64,000 nucleotides of DNA from an uncultured Marinobacterium sp. (GTDB taxonomy: Bacteria; Pseudomonadota; Gammaproteobacteria; Pseudomonadales; Balneatricaceae). The notes under the pieces are model-generated. The model made no database searches. It saw only the letters and a program-made list of their open reading frames with translations, and was not told the DNA's origin. The position numbers and the translations under genes were made by a program. Below are positions 26,037 to 34,786 of this stretch, piece by piece. The stretch covers positions 1 through 64,000 of the forward strand of contig CANMWJ010000015.1 in NCBI GenBank assembly GCA_947501565.1. The letters are read 5' to 3'. The number at the start of each line of letters is the position of its first letter. Position 1 is the stretch's first letter.

Positions 26037-27020
26037 ATGAACAACGACTTCACATTTTCTATTAACAGCATCTCTTTCGATGAGAATTATCATCCCTCTG
26101 ATAATACGCGCATCACGACCAACTTCGCTAACCTGGCCAGAGGCGAGTACCGGCAGGATAACCTGCGCAACGCCTTAAAGATGATTGATAACAGCTTCAA
26201 CGCCCTGGCGCATTGGGACAACCCCAATGGCGACCGCTACTCAGTCGAGCTCGAAATCATCTCCGTTGATATGAATGTTGGCGTTGAGGGCAACGGTCAT
26301 ACCTTTCCGTCGATTGAAATCTTGAAGACCAACATCGTTGATCGTCAAACCAACGAACGTATCGAAGGCATTGTCGGCAATAACCTGTCCTCCTATGTGC
26401 GGGATTACGATTTCAGCATATTGCTGTTGGATCATAACAAGGACCAGCCTCAGTTCAGCATTCCCGATAACTTCGGCGAGCTGAATGGGAAGCTCTTCCA
26501 ACATTTTGTGAGCTCAGAAGCGTACAAGCAGCATTTCAATAAGCCTCCGGTTATATGCCTCAGCGTTTCGGATAACAAAACCTATCACCGGACTGAGAAT
26601 CAGCACCCGGTATTGGGTGTTGAATACCTGCCTAATGAGTCCTCTCTGACTGAGCAATATTTCAGAAAGATGGGATTGCAGGTTCGCTACTTTATGCCGC
26701 CAAACAGCGTTGCGCCTTTTGCGTTTTACTTCTTTGGTGACCTGCTTAACGACTACAGCAACCTTGAGCTGATAAGCACCATTAGCACGATGGAAACGTT
26801 CCAAAAGATCTACCGACCCGAGATCTATAACGCGAATGCGGTCGCAGGGACGTTCTATCAACCCAACCTGAAGAACCTCGATCACTCAGTTACTCAAATT
26901 GTTTACGACCGGGAAGAGCGCAGCCGGTTAGCAATTGAGCAGGGGAGGTTTGCGGAAGAACAGTTCATCAAGCCATACCAACATGTTCTTGAGCAATGGT
27001 CTGCCAATTACGCGCTTTAA
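26037..27020 (+). CDS. mesX: MesX (DUF1852), accessory protein of folate-independent methionine synthase
   Basis: A 327-residue protein of the DUF1852 family, found almost always beside the short MetE-like synthase MesD and required with it for oxygen-dependent, folate-independent methionine formation (published genetic work; mechanism unresolved). Recognisable blocks are the N-terminal FTFSINSISFDENYHPSDNTRITTNFANLARGE and the C-terminal LDHSVTQIVYDREERSRLAIEQGRFAEEQF. There is no signal peptide. It lies 28 bp upstream of mesD, and two AGAC-N8-GTCT dyads precede it. Confidence 0.85.
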   Translation: MNNDFTFSINSISFDENYHPSDNTRITTNFANLARGEYRQDNLRNALKMIDNSFNALAHWDNPNGDRYSVELEIISVDMNVGVEGNGHTFPSIEILKTNIVDRQTNERIEGIVGNNLSSYVRDYDFSILLLDHNKDQPQFSIPDNFGELNGKLFQHFVSSEAYKQHFNKPPVICLSVSDNKTYHRTENQHPVLGVEYLPNESSLTEQYFRKMGLQVRYFMPPNSVAPFAFYFFGDLLNDYSNLELISTISTMETFQKIYRPEIYNANAVAGTFYQPNLKNLDHSVTQIVYDREERSRLAIEQGRFAEEQFIKPYQHVLEQWSANYAL

Positions 27021-27048
27021 CTAATTCGGATTTACAGCAGTATTTACT

Positions 27049-28077
27049 ATGAAAAAATTGTTACCCACTTCAACGGCAGGCAGCTTACCTAAGCCATCAT
27101 GGCTTGCAGAACCTGAAACACTTTGGTCACCCTGGAAGTTGCGAGGTGAAGCGTTGGTTGACGGCAAGCAGGATGCGTTACGCGTGTCACTGCAAGAGCA
27201 GCAACAGGCGGGCATTGATATCGTCAGTGATGGCGAACAAACGCGCCAACATTTTGTGACTACGTTTATCGAGCATCTCAGCGGCGTTGATTTTGAGAAT
27301 CGTAAGACCGTTAAAATTCGTGATCGCTATGATGCGAGTGTACCGACCATTGTCGGTCCTGTGTCGCGCCAAAGGCCGGTTTTTGTTGAAGATGCTAAAT
27401 TTCTACGTCAGCAAACCACGCAGCCTATAAAGTGGGCACTGCCAGGCCCTATGACGATGATCGATACGCTTTACGACGACCATTACAAAAGTCGCGAAAA
27501 GCTGGCGTGGGAGTTTGCCAAAATTCTGAATCAGGAAGCGAAGGAGTTAGAGGCAGCGGGTGTCGATATCATCCAGTTCGATGAGCCTGCTTTTAATGTG
27601 TTTTTTGATGAAGTGAATGATTGGGGCGTTGCGTGTTTAGAGAGGGCAATTGAAGGGCTGAAGTGTGAAACTGCTGTGCATATTTGCTATGGCTACGGCA
27701 TAAAAGCCAATACCGACTGGAAAAAAACGTTGGGCTCCGAGTGGCGGCAATATGAAGAGGTGTTTCCCAAACTGCAGAAGTCCAATATCGATATCATCTC
27801 GCTGGAGTGTCACAACTCGCGCGTTCCAATCGAGTTGCTTGAACTTGTGCGGGGTAAAAAGATTATGGTCGGGGCCATCGATGTAGCGACCGATACCATT
27901 GAAACCCCAGAGGAGGTTGCTAACACCCTAAGAAAGGCACTTGAGTTTGTTGATGCTGACAAGCTGTATCCGTGCACCAACTGTGGCATGGCGCCCTTAT
28001 CACGCCGGGTGGCAACTGGGAAACTCAATGCATTAAGTGCGGGTGCAGAGATCGTTCGACGAGAACTTGCGGCTTAG
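27049..28077 (+). CDS. mesD: MesD, folate-independent methionine synthase
   Basis: A 342-residue protein equivalent to only the C-terminal catalytic domain of cobalamin-independent methionine synthase MetE. The zinc ligands are all present: His211 and Cys213 (HICYGYG), Glu253 (SLECHN) and Cys312 (CTNCGM). The N-terminal half of MetE that helps bind methyl-folate is absent, as expected for MesD, whose methyl donor is not methyltetrahydrofolate. It is paired with mesX and followed by a clear terminator. Confidence 0.88.
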   Translation: MKKLLPTSTAGSLPKPSWLAEPETLWSPWKLRGEALVDGKQDALRVSLQEQQQAGIDIVSDGEQTRQHFVTTFIEHLSGVDFENRKTVKIRDRYDASVPTIVGPVSRQRPVFVEDAKFLRQQTTQPIKWALPGPMTMIDTLYDDHYKSREKLAWEFAKILNQEAKELEAAGVDIIQFDEPAFNVFFDEVNDWGVACLERAIEGLKCETAVHICYGYGIKANTDWKKTLGSEWRQYEEVFPKLQKSNIDIISLECHNSRVPIELLELVRGKKIMVGAIDVATDTIETPEEVANTLRKALEFVDADKLYPCTNCGMAPLSRRVATGKLNALSAGAEIVRRELAA

Positions 28078-28142
28078 TATCGGTTACGGGAAGTGCAGAA
28101 AGGCTATGCACCTGACCGCGCTTTCCATACCAACCTCTCTCA

Positions 28143-28165
28143 AGCAGCCGAATCGGCTGCTTTTT
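28143..28165 (+). terminator. Rho-independent terminator of mesXD
   Basis: AGCAGCCG-AAT-CGGCTGCT followed by a five-T run, 66 bp after the mesD stop. Confidence 0.85.
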
Positions 28166-28177
28166 AGTCTCTGGTCG

Positions 28178-28726
28178 CTAATCCCGGATCACGATCCGTG
28201 TACGCCGATAATGGGTTTGAACAAGCGCGTCTAAATGTACCTGAGTACTGATATGTTCAAATGCTAATGGCTCAGCTAATGTCCCGTACAGTGGAGTTCC
28301 ACCTCCCAATAGTATGGGGATCTGAGTCACGATCAGGTCATCCACCAGATCCGCCTCTAAAAAGCTCTGAACAGTTTTTCCGCCATCCACATACAAGTTG
28401 GAATATCCCCGGCCATTGAGGGTTTCAACAACGCGCGGTAATGGGCCTGAAATAAGCTCCGCTTTATCAGCATACTCGTCTGGGATAGCAGTCAGCGTAT
28501 TGCTCAGAACAAACACCGGTTTGGAGTATGGCCACGGCACGTCAAAGCCGCACACTGTTTCGAACGTATTTCGTCCCATGATCAATGCGTCAATTCCGGC
28601 CATAAAATCGGCCCAGCCGAGATCCAGATTATCTGGGTTTGGAATGCTGTGAAGCCAATCCAGACCGCCATCTTTATCCGCAATATATCCGTCCAGACTG
28701 GTAGCGATATATACGCTGTTCGACAT
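28178..28726 (-). CDS. Dihydrofolate reductase-fold (RibD C-terminal) protein
   Basis: A 182-residue NADPH-dependent reductase-fold protein of the YyaP/YwjB type. Motifs are VYIATSLDGYIADKDGGLDWL at the start, DALIMGRNTFETV (about residues 46-58) and the dinucleotide loop LYVDGGKTVQSFL (about 111-123). Members rarely act as folate reductases; the substrate is unknown. Transcribed away from a TetR gene with a palindrome between them, suggesting local repression. Confidence 0.8.
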   Translation of the reverse strand: MSNSVYIATSLDGYIADKDGGLDWLHSIPNPDNLDLGWADFMAGIDALIMGRNTFETVCGFDVPWPYSKPVFVLSNTLTAIPDEYADKAELISGPLPRVVETLNGRGYSNLYVDGGKTVQSFLEADLVDDLIVTQIPILLGGGTPLYGTLAEPLAFEHISTQVHLDALVQTHYRRTRIVIRD

Positions 28727-28805
28727 AAATTCCTCCGAAAATTAACACTCGTACAGGTCCAGAAAGATCGACACAGACTTGCACGAAATAGCTGCTGAAC
28801 TTAAA

Positions 28806-28822
28806 ATTCTACGCTGTAGAAT
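28806..28822. promoter_or_regulatory. Candidate TetR operator
   Basis: Perfect palindrome ATTCTAC-GCT-GTAGAAT in the 122-bp gap between the reductase gene and the TetR gene, 26 bp before the TetR start. Confidence 0.6.
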
Positions 28823-28848
28823 AATGGTTATGCTAACGAGGTAGTGAA

Positions 28849-29406
28849 ATGTCTGTCAAGGAGAGGAAACGTGGGCGACCGGGTCGGAGTCAGGGCCAAT
28901 TGACCTCTGATCTTATTGTTTCAACCGCCCGTAGTTTGATGCAGAAAAATGGCAAGGTACCCAGCATTCGCCAGGTTTCCGGAGCGCTAGGGGTCGATGC
29001 GATGGCAATCTATCATTACTTCTCAAACAAATCGGCGCTGCTGGAAGCGCTCACCGTATCGTTGATAGATGACATTTACGAACCCACAGTAGACGGTAAT
29101 TGGCAGGTTGAGCTGGAACGGTTGTGTAAAAGCTACCTGGCGCTATTGCAAACCTACCCAGGCTTACTAGAGACCTTGTTAACGATGGATACGTTTGGAC
29201 CGGCACAGCGATTCAGTGAGCGTTTGGCGCTGGCACTCACGCCGCTTCGTCTCAGCGAGGCGACCTTCACGGACGCCCAGGATTTGATCGTTGATTACAT
29301 GCACGGGGTTGCTTTAGCGATGCAATGCAATCCAGATAACTTGTCGTCGGATTGTATTGATGGCGCTCTGGGCTTGGTGTGTAAAGCGTTGGAAGTCAGT
29401 CGTTAA
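28849..29406 (+). CDS. TetR-family transcriptional regulator
   Basis: A 185-residue repressor. The HTH lies at about residues 30-60 (PSIRQVSGALGVDAMAIYHYFSNKSALLEAL) with an Arg/Lys/Gly-rich N-terminal arm (KERKRGRPGRSQG). The C-terminal ligand domain (about 75-185) is helical. A GAGG site lies 7 bases before the ATG. It most likely represses itself and the divergent reductase gene through the palindrome at 28806. Confidence 0.87.
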   Translation: MSVKERKRGRPGRSQGQLTSDLIVSTARSLMQKNGKVPSIRQVSGALGVDAMAIYHYFSNKSALLEALTVSLIDDIYEPTVDGNWQVELERLCKSYLALLQTYPGLLETLLTMDTFGPAQRFSERLALALTPLRLSEATFTDAQDLIVDYMHGVALAMQCNPDNLSSDCIDGALGLVCKALEVSR

Positions 29407-29519
29407 AGAGTTGGTGGAGGAGTGACCGCTTTGGAATGAAGCCGACCTCGTCGCCTAATGAATGGTGGGGGGCTGATTGTAGGGAACAAGATGATCGCTT
29501 ATGGCACCAAGCGACCACT

Positions 29520-29753
29520 TCAGTCAGGGGTATTGTTAGATGAGCAACAACTTGTACCTTCCTGTATTGGAGGGCAAGGAACTGTGCCATAAGAGCAATA
29601 GACACAGCAGTCCCCGGGAAGTGGCTTCAGTAACGTACCGCACCCCTCACATTCATAAAACCATTGGCACGCATCGGTTGGCATGGATTCCATTTTTGAA
29701 TGCCCGCACTCTGGGCAGCTAATAGTCGATTCCAAAATGATCTTGTTATTCAT
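29520..29753 (-). CDS. GDCCVxC-type metal-associated small protein, copy 1
   Basis: A 77-residue protein with four Cys clusters: CPECGH, CEGCG, GDCCVYCSYG and the tail CC. This is the GDCCVxC family, commonly encoded in mercury/heavy-metal resistance loci; metal or thiol chemistry is inferred. Its start codon overlaps the merC stop by one base (TAATG), so translation is probably coupled to merC. A second copy, with a merC-tail remnant, lies at 37523-37753. Confidence 0.75.
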   Translation of the reverse strand: MNNKIILESTISCPECGHSKMESMPTDACQWFYECEGCGTLLKPLPGDCCVYCSYGTVPCPPIQEGTSCCSSNNTPD

Positions 29754-30172
29754 TACGGCTCCTTGCTTAGTCTAGGGGGTTGGCAAACTCTGTGGGGTGG
29801 TGAAGTTAGATCCCAAACAGCTACACCAAACATGAGCGCAAGTGCCGCATAAAACATGTTGGTGCTCCATGTGTCCGTCCAGAACAGGTATAAAGTGGCC
29901 AGCACCATAATGGGTCCTGCGATGGCCAAAATACCTCTCAGATGGCGTTTATGTGACCACCACGAGACTAAAGCCGCGACGAGTGCAATGGCCGCAAACA
30001 GCGGAAGTAAGGTATTAATGAAAACACCTTCAAATTGTGCCAGGAAACCCATTCCTAAGGCTGAGCCTAGAGCACCCAGCACGGGAAAACATGACGCGCA
30101 CCCCATCGCTGAGACGATCGCTCCCAATGCCCCCAGCTTTTCGGTAAGTATTGATAACTGCATACCCAACAT
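29753..30172 (-). CDS. merC: MerC-family mercuric ion transporter
   Basis: A 139-residue inner-membrane protein with four predicted helices, which imports Hg(II) for reduction or sequestration. The first helix carries the metal-binding pair Cys25/Cys28 in GCASCFP. The start is set at MLGMQL because the mer promoter (dyad 30205-30220) lies immediately upstream; a reading frame open to 30295 would overlap that promoter and the merR end. Length matches Tn21 MerC. No merA or merT is visible in the window. Confidence 0.8.
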   Translation of the reverse strand: MLGMQLSILTEKLGALGAIVSAMGCASCFPVLGALGSALGMGFLAQFEGVFINTLLPLFAAIALVAALVSWWSHKRHLRGILAIAGPIMVLATLYLFWTDTWSTNMFYAALALMFGVAVWDLTSPPHRVCQPPRLSKEP

Positions 30173-30195
30173 CTCAAAATCAATCGATACGTTGA

Positions 30196-30226
30196 GTATA
30201 AACTCCGTACTATGGTACGGAATCAA
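30196..30226 (-). promoter_or_regulatory. mer-type promoter/operator
   Basis: The minus strand reads TTGATT, then the dyad CCGTAC-CATA-GTACGG (30205-30220), then TTATAC. The spacer is 19 bp, the over-long spacing typical of MerR-controlled promoters, and the dyad arms match the mer consensus exactly. It lies between merR and merC, which are co-directional. Confidence 0.85.
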
Positions 30227-30233
30227 GCATGAA

Positions 30234-30629
30234 TTATTTGCCCTGTGAAATGGCGTCAATGATTGGGCAGGAAGAGTTGGAGCTGTTGTCGTCACATGAA
30301 CTGATGAGTGTCTCCAGCGTACTTGCGATTGCGCGAAGGTCTTTTATTTTCCCTTTCACATCATCAAGCTTACTGGATGCCAATTGCTTGGTTTGAGCAC
30401 AGCTTCCATCTTCAAGGGAAAGTAGGGTCTTGATTTCCATAAGACTAAATCCGAGCTTCTTCGCGCGCTGTATGAACAGTATGTGCTGTACATCTTGGTC
30501 AGTGTATTTTCGATACCCAGAATGAGGCTTGGCAGGCTCAAGGATAAGCCCAATGCGTTGGTAATATCTTATGGTCTCGACACCCACCCCAGCCTCTTTA
30601 GCCGCTGTACTTATGGTCATTTTGTCCAT
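30234..30629 (-). CDS. merR: MerR mercury-responsive regulator
   Basis: A 131-residue MerR protein. The N-terminal winged HTH (about residues 4-72) reads AAKEAGVGVETIRYYQRIGLI. The three Hg-binding cysteines Cys77, Cys112 and Cys121 have spacings of 35 and 9 residues, identical to Cys82/117/126 of Tn501 MerR, so mercury sensing is well supported. It lies immediately upstream of, and in the same direction as, merC, unlike the divergent layout of Tn21/Tn501. Confidence 0.9.
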   Translation of the reverse strand: MDKMTISTAAKEAGVGVETIRYYQRIGLILEPAKPHSGYRKYTDQDVQHILFIQRAKKLGFSLMEIKTLLSLEDGSCAQTKQLASSKLDDVKGKIKDLRAIASTLETLISSCDDNSSNSSCPIIDAISQGK

Positions 30630-30961
30630 TGCTTTTATTAACGCACCTCATTGATGGGGAACGGTCCTTACTATAGCTATAGCCTCCAATACTAACTCAT
30701 AAGAACGTCCGCTTAGGGTCGGAAAGTGACTGTTGTGGTCAAGTAAAACTTGTCGTAATCCCAGTATTTTTGTTCTACCAAATTCGGTGGCGCCATCCCA
30801 TTGTGTTGAAGACGCCGTTCTGGCTGTAATATCCAACGATGTCATCCGTGATTACACGCTTAGCTTCTGAGAAGGAGCAGGTGGGGGGAGTGGTGGTCCG
30901 CTTACGGCACAAACCCGATTCCTTCAATGGAAGGGCCCCAGCAATTTGTTACTGTCTGCTC

Positions 30962-31582
30962 TTAAGACTCCCTGGTGCTATTAGCCTTAGTAGCAGTCTG
31001 CCGCGCTTCTCTTAGAATTTGGACCCCACCGCGTATAACGATAAGCGAGATCACGCCACCTATAACGAGGTCGGGGATATGGTTACCTGTGATAGAGACA
31101 AGAATCCCGGCAATGATTACCCCGAGATTAGCTATCACATCGTTGGTTGAAAATATCCAAGAAGCTCGCATATGTACACCGCCATCTCGATGTTTAGAGA
31201 TTAGAGCTAAGCACGTTAGGTTTGCGGCAAGGGCAATACCACCAACGATCATAATGAGTGTACTTTCAGGCTCGCTGCCAAAGTAACTACGCCTGAGTAC
31301 TTCCACCATCACAGCGATGCCAAGTAGGACTTGTAAATAACCGCTGATCCGAGCTGCATCTGCCTGTTTTTTCATAGCAGTACCTACAGCAAAATATGAA
31401 ATGCCGTATACGGCAGCATCAGCAAACATATCCAGTGAGTCAGCGATCAGGCCTGTCGACTGAGCAAAAATACCCAGTGCTAGCTCGATAAAGAACATCA
31501 CTGCATTTATGGCGAGCAGCGCCAACAGAGTTTTTCTCTCAAGCCTTTCAGCCTGATCTGAACCACATCCACAACCAGACAT
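30962..31582 (-). CDS. Cation diffusion facilitator-like transporter
   Basis: A 206-residue membrane protein with about six helices resembling the transmembrane domain of CDF metal/proton antiporters (LLALLAINAVMFFIELALG, ADSLDMFADAAVYG with the HxxxD-type site replaced by DxxxD, STNDVIANLGVIIAG). The cytoplasmic C-terminal domain of larger CDF proteins is absent. The N-terminus has a Cys-rich SGCGCGS motif. The ATG at 31582 has AGG at 8 bases. The 330-bp gap to merR (30630-30961) holds nothing I can identify. Confidence 0.8.
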   Translation of the reverse strand: MSGCGCGSDQAERLERKTLLALLAINAVMFFIELALGIFAQSTGLIADSLDMFADAAVYGISYFAVGTAMKKQADAARISGYLQVLLGIAVMVEVLRRSYFGSEPESTLIMIVGGIALAANLTCLALISKHRDGGVHMRASWIFSTNDVIANLGVIIAGILVSITGNHIPDLVIGGVISLIVIRGGVQILREARQTATKANSTRES

Positions 31583-31591
31583 TTGGAGCAC

Positions 31592-32100
31592 CTAATAAGA
31601 CGCACATCAGATTTTTATCATACACAGGAGGGCATATTCTATACACCGTAAAGGACAACAATGGGTCGGAAATGGACCACTTTACCTGAAGACTGGTTTT
31701 GGTTGGCCCCAGCGACTGGGACGGTCGCTTGTTGTCACTGAGTGGACATCAACAAGACCTTCGCCAAGCCTCAGCATAGCTTGGTAACGACACAAAGGAG
31801 ACTCTTGGAATTAGATTTGTTCCCGGAAGGGGAGCTTTACAGAACCTTATAGGGAGATGGTATCAACGGCAGGACTCGAACTGGTACGCTCGTGAAGGAG
31901 AGGGATATTGAATCAAAGGGGGCATGGTATATATCAGTAGATTTTGGTGAATAGTGAAGGTGAATTCTTACAACCTTTCTGTCGCGCCTCAGATTCTCTT
32001 TTAGCTTGAATATATAGTCATGTACGCAGATCCGCACAGGGTACTTTTTTAATAGTCAGGGCCTTCCAGGATTGATTAATTTACGATATACCCTGCCGAC
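31592..32100. other. Gene-poor stretch of the island
   Basis: About 500 bp between the CDF gene and the cytochrome gene. Short open frames are present on both strands but none has a convincing ribosome site or recognisable product. No repeat of the REP family is present. Confidence 0.4.
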
Positions 32101-32922
32101 TTACTCACTTTCAAGCTTCTGTAGATAACTCAATAGATCAGTCTGTTGCTTTAAGGTCAGCTTTTTGATCATCGCAGGCATTGGTTCGTTCATCCGGACC
32201 TTGTCAAGGTGGTGTCTTCTCATATTATTGCCACTGTGCATTTGTTTGGGGCCCATTTTTGAACCAGGGTGGCCGTTACGAATCTTGTGTAATACCTCCC
32301 ATGGATTTCTTCGGGCCAGAGGTCCTAGATATTCGGGCTTAAGTTTTGACCCGAAGTTAAGGTCTTCTCCTTCATCTCCATGACAGCGACTGCAGTATTC
32401 TCCGTATAGTTCTTGGCCTATGATTGCATTCCCGTTGGCTTTTTTGCTATTGAGATCGATAGAGTTCGACATATTGATCTGGCCTTCGCTGACAAAGGTG
32501 GCAATCAGGTTTAGCGCATGCTTGTTCAGAAAACGATCATATTGATGGGTTGTATCGGTTAATAAGGCATTAATTCGGGCCAGGTCTTCGCCCTTGTAGG
32601 CTGAAATCCCCTTAATACCGGTAAAGTGGCTCCCTTTCCTATAGGCACCCTCTGCACCGGCATAATCCCATCCATGGCACTCTTTGCAACGCCAAGTGGT
32701 AGCTCCTGAGTTTTTAGCTGTAGTTGGGTAGGCTGGGTGTGTGATTGATGGTGCGGTAAGGTCTAGTTCTGCCCACCACTTGTCGTAAAGACGTCCACCA
32801 ATTGCCGTTGGATTGTCTCGCGTGGCGGATTGGTCCCTACAACAATCTGCCAAGGAAGGTGTGCTAAACAAAAACAGCGCTGATATAAGCAAAGACGTTC
32901 GCTGACGTAGGCAGTTAAACAT
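32101..32922 (-). CDS. Dihaem c-type cytochrome
   Basis: A 273-residue exported protein with a signal peptide (about residues 1-26) and two haem-binding motifs, CKECH (79-83) and CSRCH (177-181). The second lies in a standard cytochrome c domain (GQELYGEYCSRCHGDEGED, later Met-rich NEPMPAMIKKLT that could supply a distal ligand). Periplasmic electron transfer is expected; the partner is not evident from the neighbours. Confidence 0.82.
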   Translation of the reverse strand: MFNCLRQRTSLLISALFLFSTPSLADCCRDQSATRDNPTAIGGRLYDKWWAELDLTAPSITHPAYPTTAKNSGATTWRCKECHGWDYAGAEGAYRKGSHFTGIKGISAYKGEDLARINALLTDTTHQYDRFLNKHALNLIATFVSEGQINMSNSIDLNSKKANGNAIIGQELYGEYCSRCHGDEGEDLNFGSKLKPEYLGPLARRNPWEVLHKIRNGHPGSKMGPKQMHSGNNMRRHHLDKVRMNEPMPAMIKKLTLKQQTDLLSYLQKLESE

Positions 32923-33022
32923 GGTCTCGGCTCCTGAAGTTCTGTCTATAGGAGTATAGTTGAGCTGGCGGTTGGATCGCTTTAGTGAACAAGATGGTCA
33001 CCCACGGCGCAAAGCACCCATC

Positions 33023-33391
33023 TTAGCCCAAGCAAAAGGCATTCAGCTTATTGCCCTCAAGATCCCTGAAGTATCCTGCATAAAAGCCTTCCGCTCGAAA
33101 TCCTGGGGCGCCCTCATCTGAGCCACCAAGCTCAAGTGCTTTTTTGTGGATCGCGTCTACTTCCTCTTTAGACTTGGCTCTGATCGCTACCATTACACCA
33201 TTTCCAACAGTAGCCTTTTCGCCGTTGTATGGCTTAGTTATCACTAATCCTGGATCTTCTAAAGATGTACTCCAGAGTATGAAGGTACCAATGTCTATGA
33301 TTCTGGAGGCTCCACACACTGCAAGCAGCGAATCGTAGAACTGAGCAGATTTTTCCAGATCGTTAACACCTAGCGTCGTATAACCAATCAT
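33023..33391 (-). CDS. VOC-family glyoxalase-like protein
   Basis: A 122-residue single VOC unit: TTLGVNDLEKSAQFYDSLLAVCGA at the start and GYFRDLEGNKLNAFCL at the end, with the metal-ligand positions partly replaced, as is common in small VOC proteins. Function unknown. It lies alone between the cytochrome gene and the exporter gene. Confidence 0.75.
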   Translation of the reverse strand: MIGYTTLGVNDLEKSAQFYDSLLAVCGASRIIDIGTFILWSTSLEDPGLVITKPYNGEKATVGNGVMVAIRAKSKEEVDAIHKKALELGGSDEGAPGFRAEGFYAGYFRDLEGNKLNAFCLG

Positions 33392-33529
33392 CTTGGGCCC
33401 TTCGTTGAAAACTGTCGTGCGTAAATTTTGAGAAAACTATCCCACAAAGTCTACCCGGTACCTCCTGATAAGAACGTTACAAGCAGCAGATCGCAAGTGA
33501 TCTGTCTTGGAAGGTAATTGCACACGGAG

Positions 33530-34456
33530 TCAAGCTTGCTCTCCAACTCTTTTGCGCTGCCAGAGTCGTCCATCGATCGCTGATAATCCCAATGCGATCA
33601 GCGCCATCCCTGCAAAGTGGGCGGGTACTAAGGACTCATCGAGAAATAGTGAACCAAGTAGAATCGCTGAGACAGGAATCAGTAACGTGACCAAAAGTAA
33701 ATTGGTGGCTCCTGCGAGTTCGAGTATTTTGAAGTACAGGACGTAAGCTACCGCCGTAGAGAAGATGGCCAACCCGGCGATGGCGGCCCAGGTTCCGGAT
33801 CTTGTACCTGTAATATCAATAGGGCCATCGACAATCAGGGCAAGTGGAAGCAAGACGAATGCAGAAGTTGTGATCTGCCCAGCGGCCGCGACAAGAGGAT
33901 CAATCGCCATCGCTTTAAACCGGCGACCATACACGCCCGCGAACGCGTAAGATAACGCGGCTGCGATAACTGCTACTTGCGCAAGAACGCTACCGTAGCC
34001 CTCCATAACGGGCAATCCGATCATCACAGTAACGCCAGCAAGCCCGATGAGCACACCGACAAGTTTCAAAGGGGTCATGCGTTCGTCAGGCAGAAACATG
34101 CCTGCGGCTACCACGGTGAATATGGGCGTTGTAGCGTTAAGAATCGATGCTAAACCAGATGCAATTTGCGTTTGTCCCCAGACAATAAGCGTAAATGGAA
34201 TCACGTTGTTCAGCATGCCCATCCCCAAGAGCACGCCCCACACCTTCAGCTCCTTCGGTGGGCGTAACCCCATGAGTAGCACCATGCTCCATAATGCCGC
34301 GGCCGCAATTCCGACGCGGAGCATAACGATCGTTAGTGGCGGAAGATCAGTTACTGCAACACCCACAAAGAAGAACGAGCCACCCCACAGTACGGACAGA
34401 ACGATAAGCAATGTCCATTCACGAAGCCCCATTGAAGTGTTTATAGATGATGTCAT
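33530..34456 (-). CDS. EamA/DMT-family transporter
   Basis: A 308-residue membrane protein with two EamA repeats of five helices each (about residues 14-143 and 160-297), the drug/metabolite transporter architecture. Signatures include LSVLWGGSFFFVGVAV at the start, ALSYAFAGVYGRRF at the second repeat and ALIALGLSAIDGRL at the end. Probably a metabolite exporter; the substrate is unknown. Confidence 0.87.
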   Translation of the reverse strand: MTSSINTSMGLREWTLLIVLSVLWGGSFFFVGVAVTDLPPLTIVMLRVGIAAAALWSMVLLMGLRPPKELKVWGVLLGMGMLNNVIPFTLIVWGQTQIASGLASILNATTPIFTVVAAGMFLPDERMTPLKLVGVLIGLAGVTVMIGLPVMEGYGSVLAQVAVIAAALSYAFAGVYGRRFKAMAIDPLVAAAGQITTSAFVLLPLALIVDGPIDITGTRSGTWAAIAGLAIFSTAVAYVLYFKILELAGATNLLLVTLLIPVSAILLGSLFLDESLVPAHFAGMALIALGLSAIDGRLWQRKRVGEQA

Positions 34457-34786
34457 GGTGATTGTTGCTCTAGCTGCATTGAATGATGTGGCTACTCTAA
34501 TAGCCCATCAACGCATGACCCACCCGATTCTTGCGGTTTGAATGTCTTCTTTAGGTGTGAGGGCTAAGGGAGCACCGGTTAGTTTAGAGATTCAAACAAT
34601 CAGTGTCCGACATCCAAGGCTGTAAGCTGGAAGTCCTAGGGCGCGAGGCACCAGAGAATACACCCTGATGGCAGAAATGTGTCAGTCTAAAAACGGTATA
34701 GATTAAGGAATTGTCTAGCTTCCACTGGGGGTAGAGGCATTAAACAGAGTCTTATCGTGCCCTGTTTAATCCCTCCGCAACGATTA

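Noticed and set aside
29520-29753. GDCCVxC protein considered as a selenoprotein
   Set aside because: The relevant positions are ordinary Cys codons and no in-frame TGA or SECIS-like stem is seen.
31837-32037. A 66-residue minus-strand ORF and a tRNA-like GACTCGAAC string nearby
   Set aside because: The ORF lacks a ribosome site and recognisable sequence, and the surrounding bases do not form a cloverleaf.
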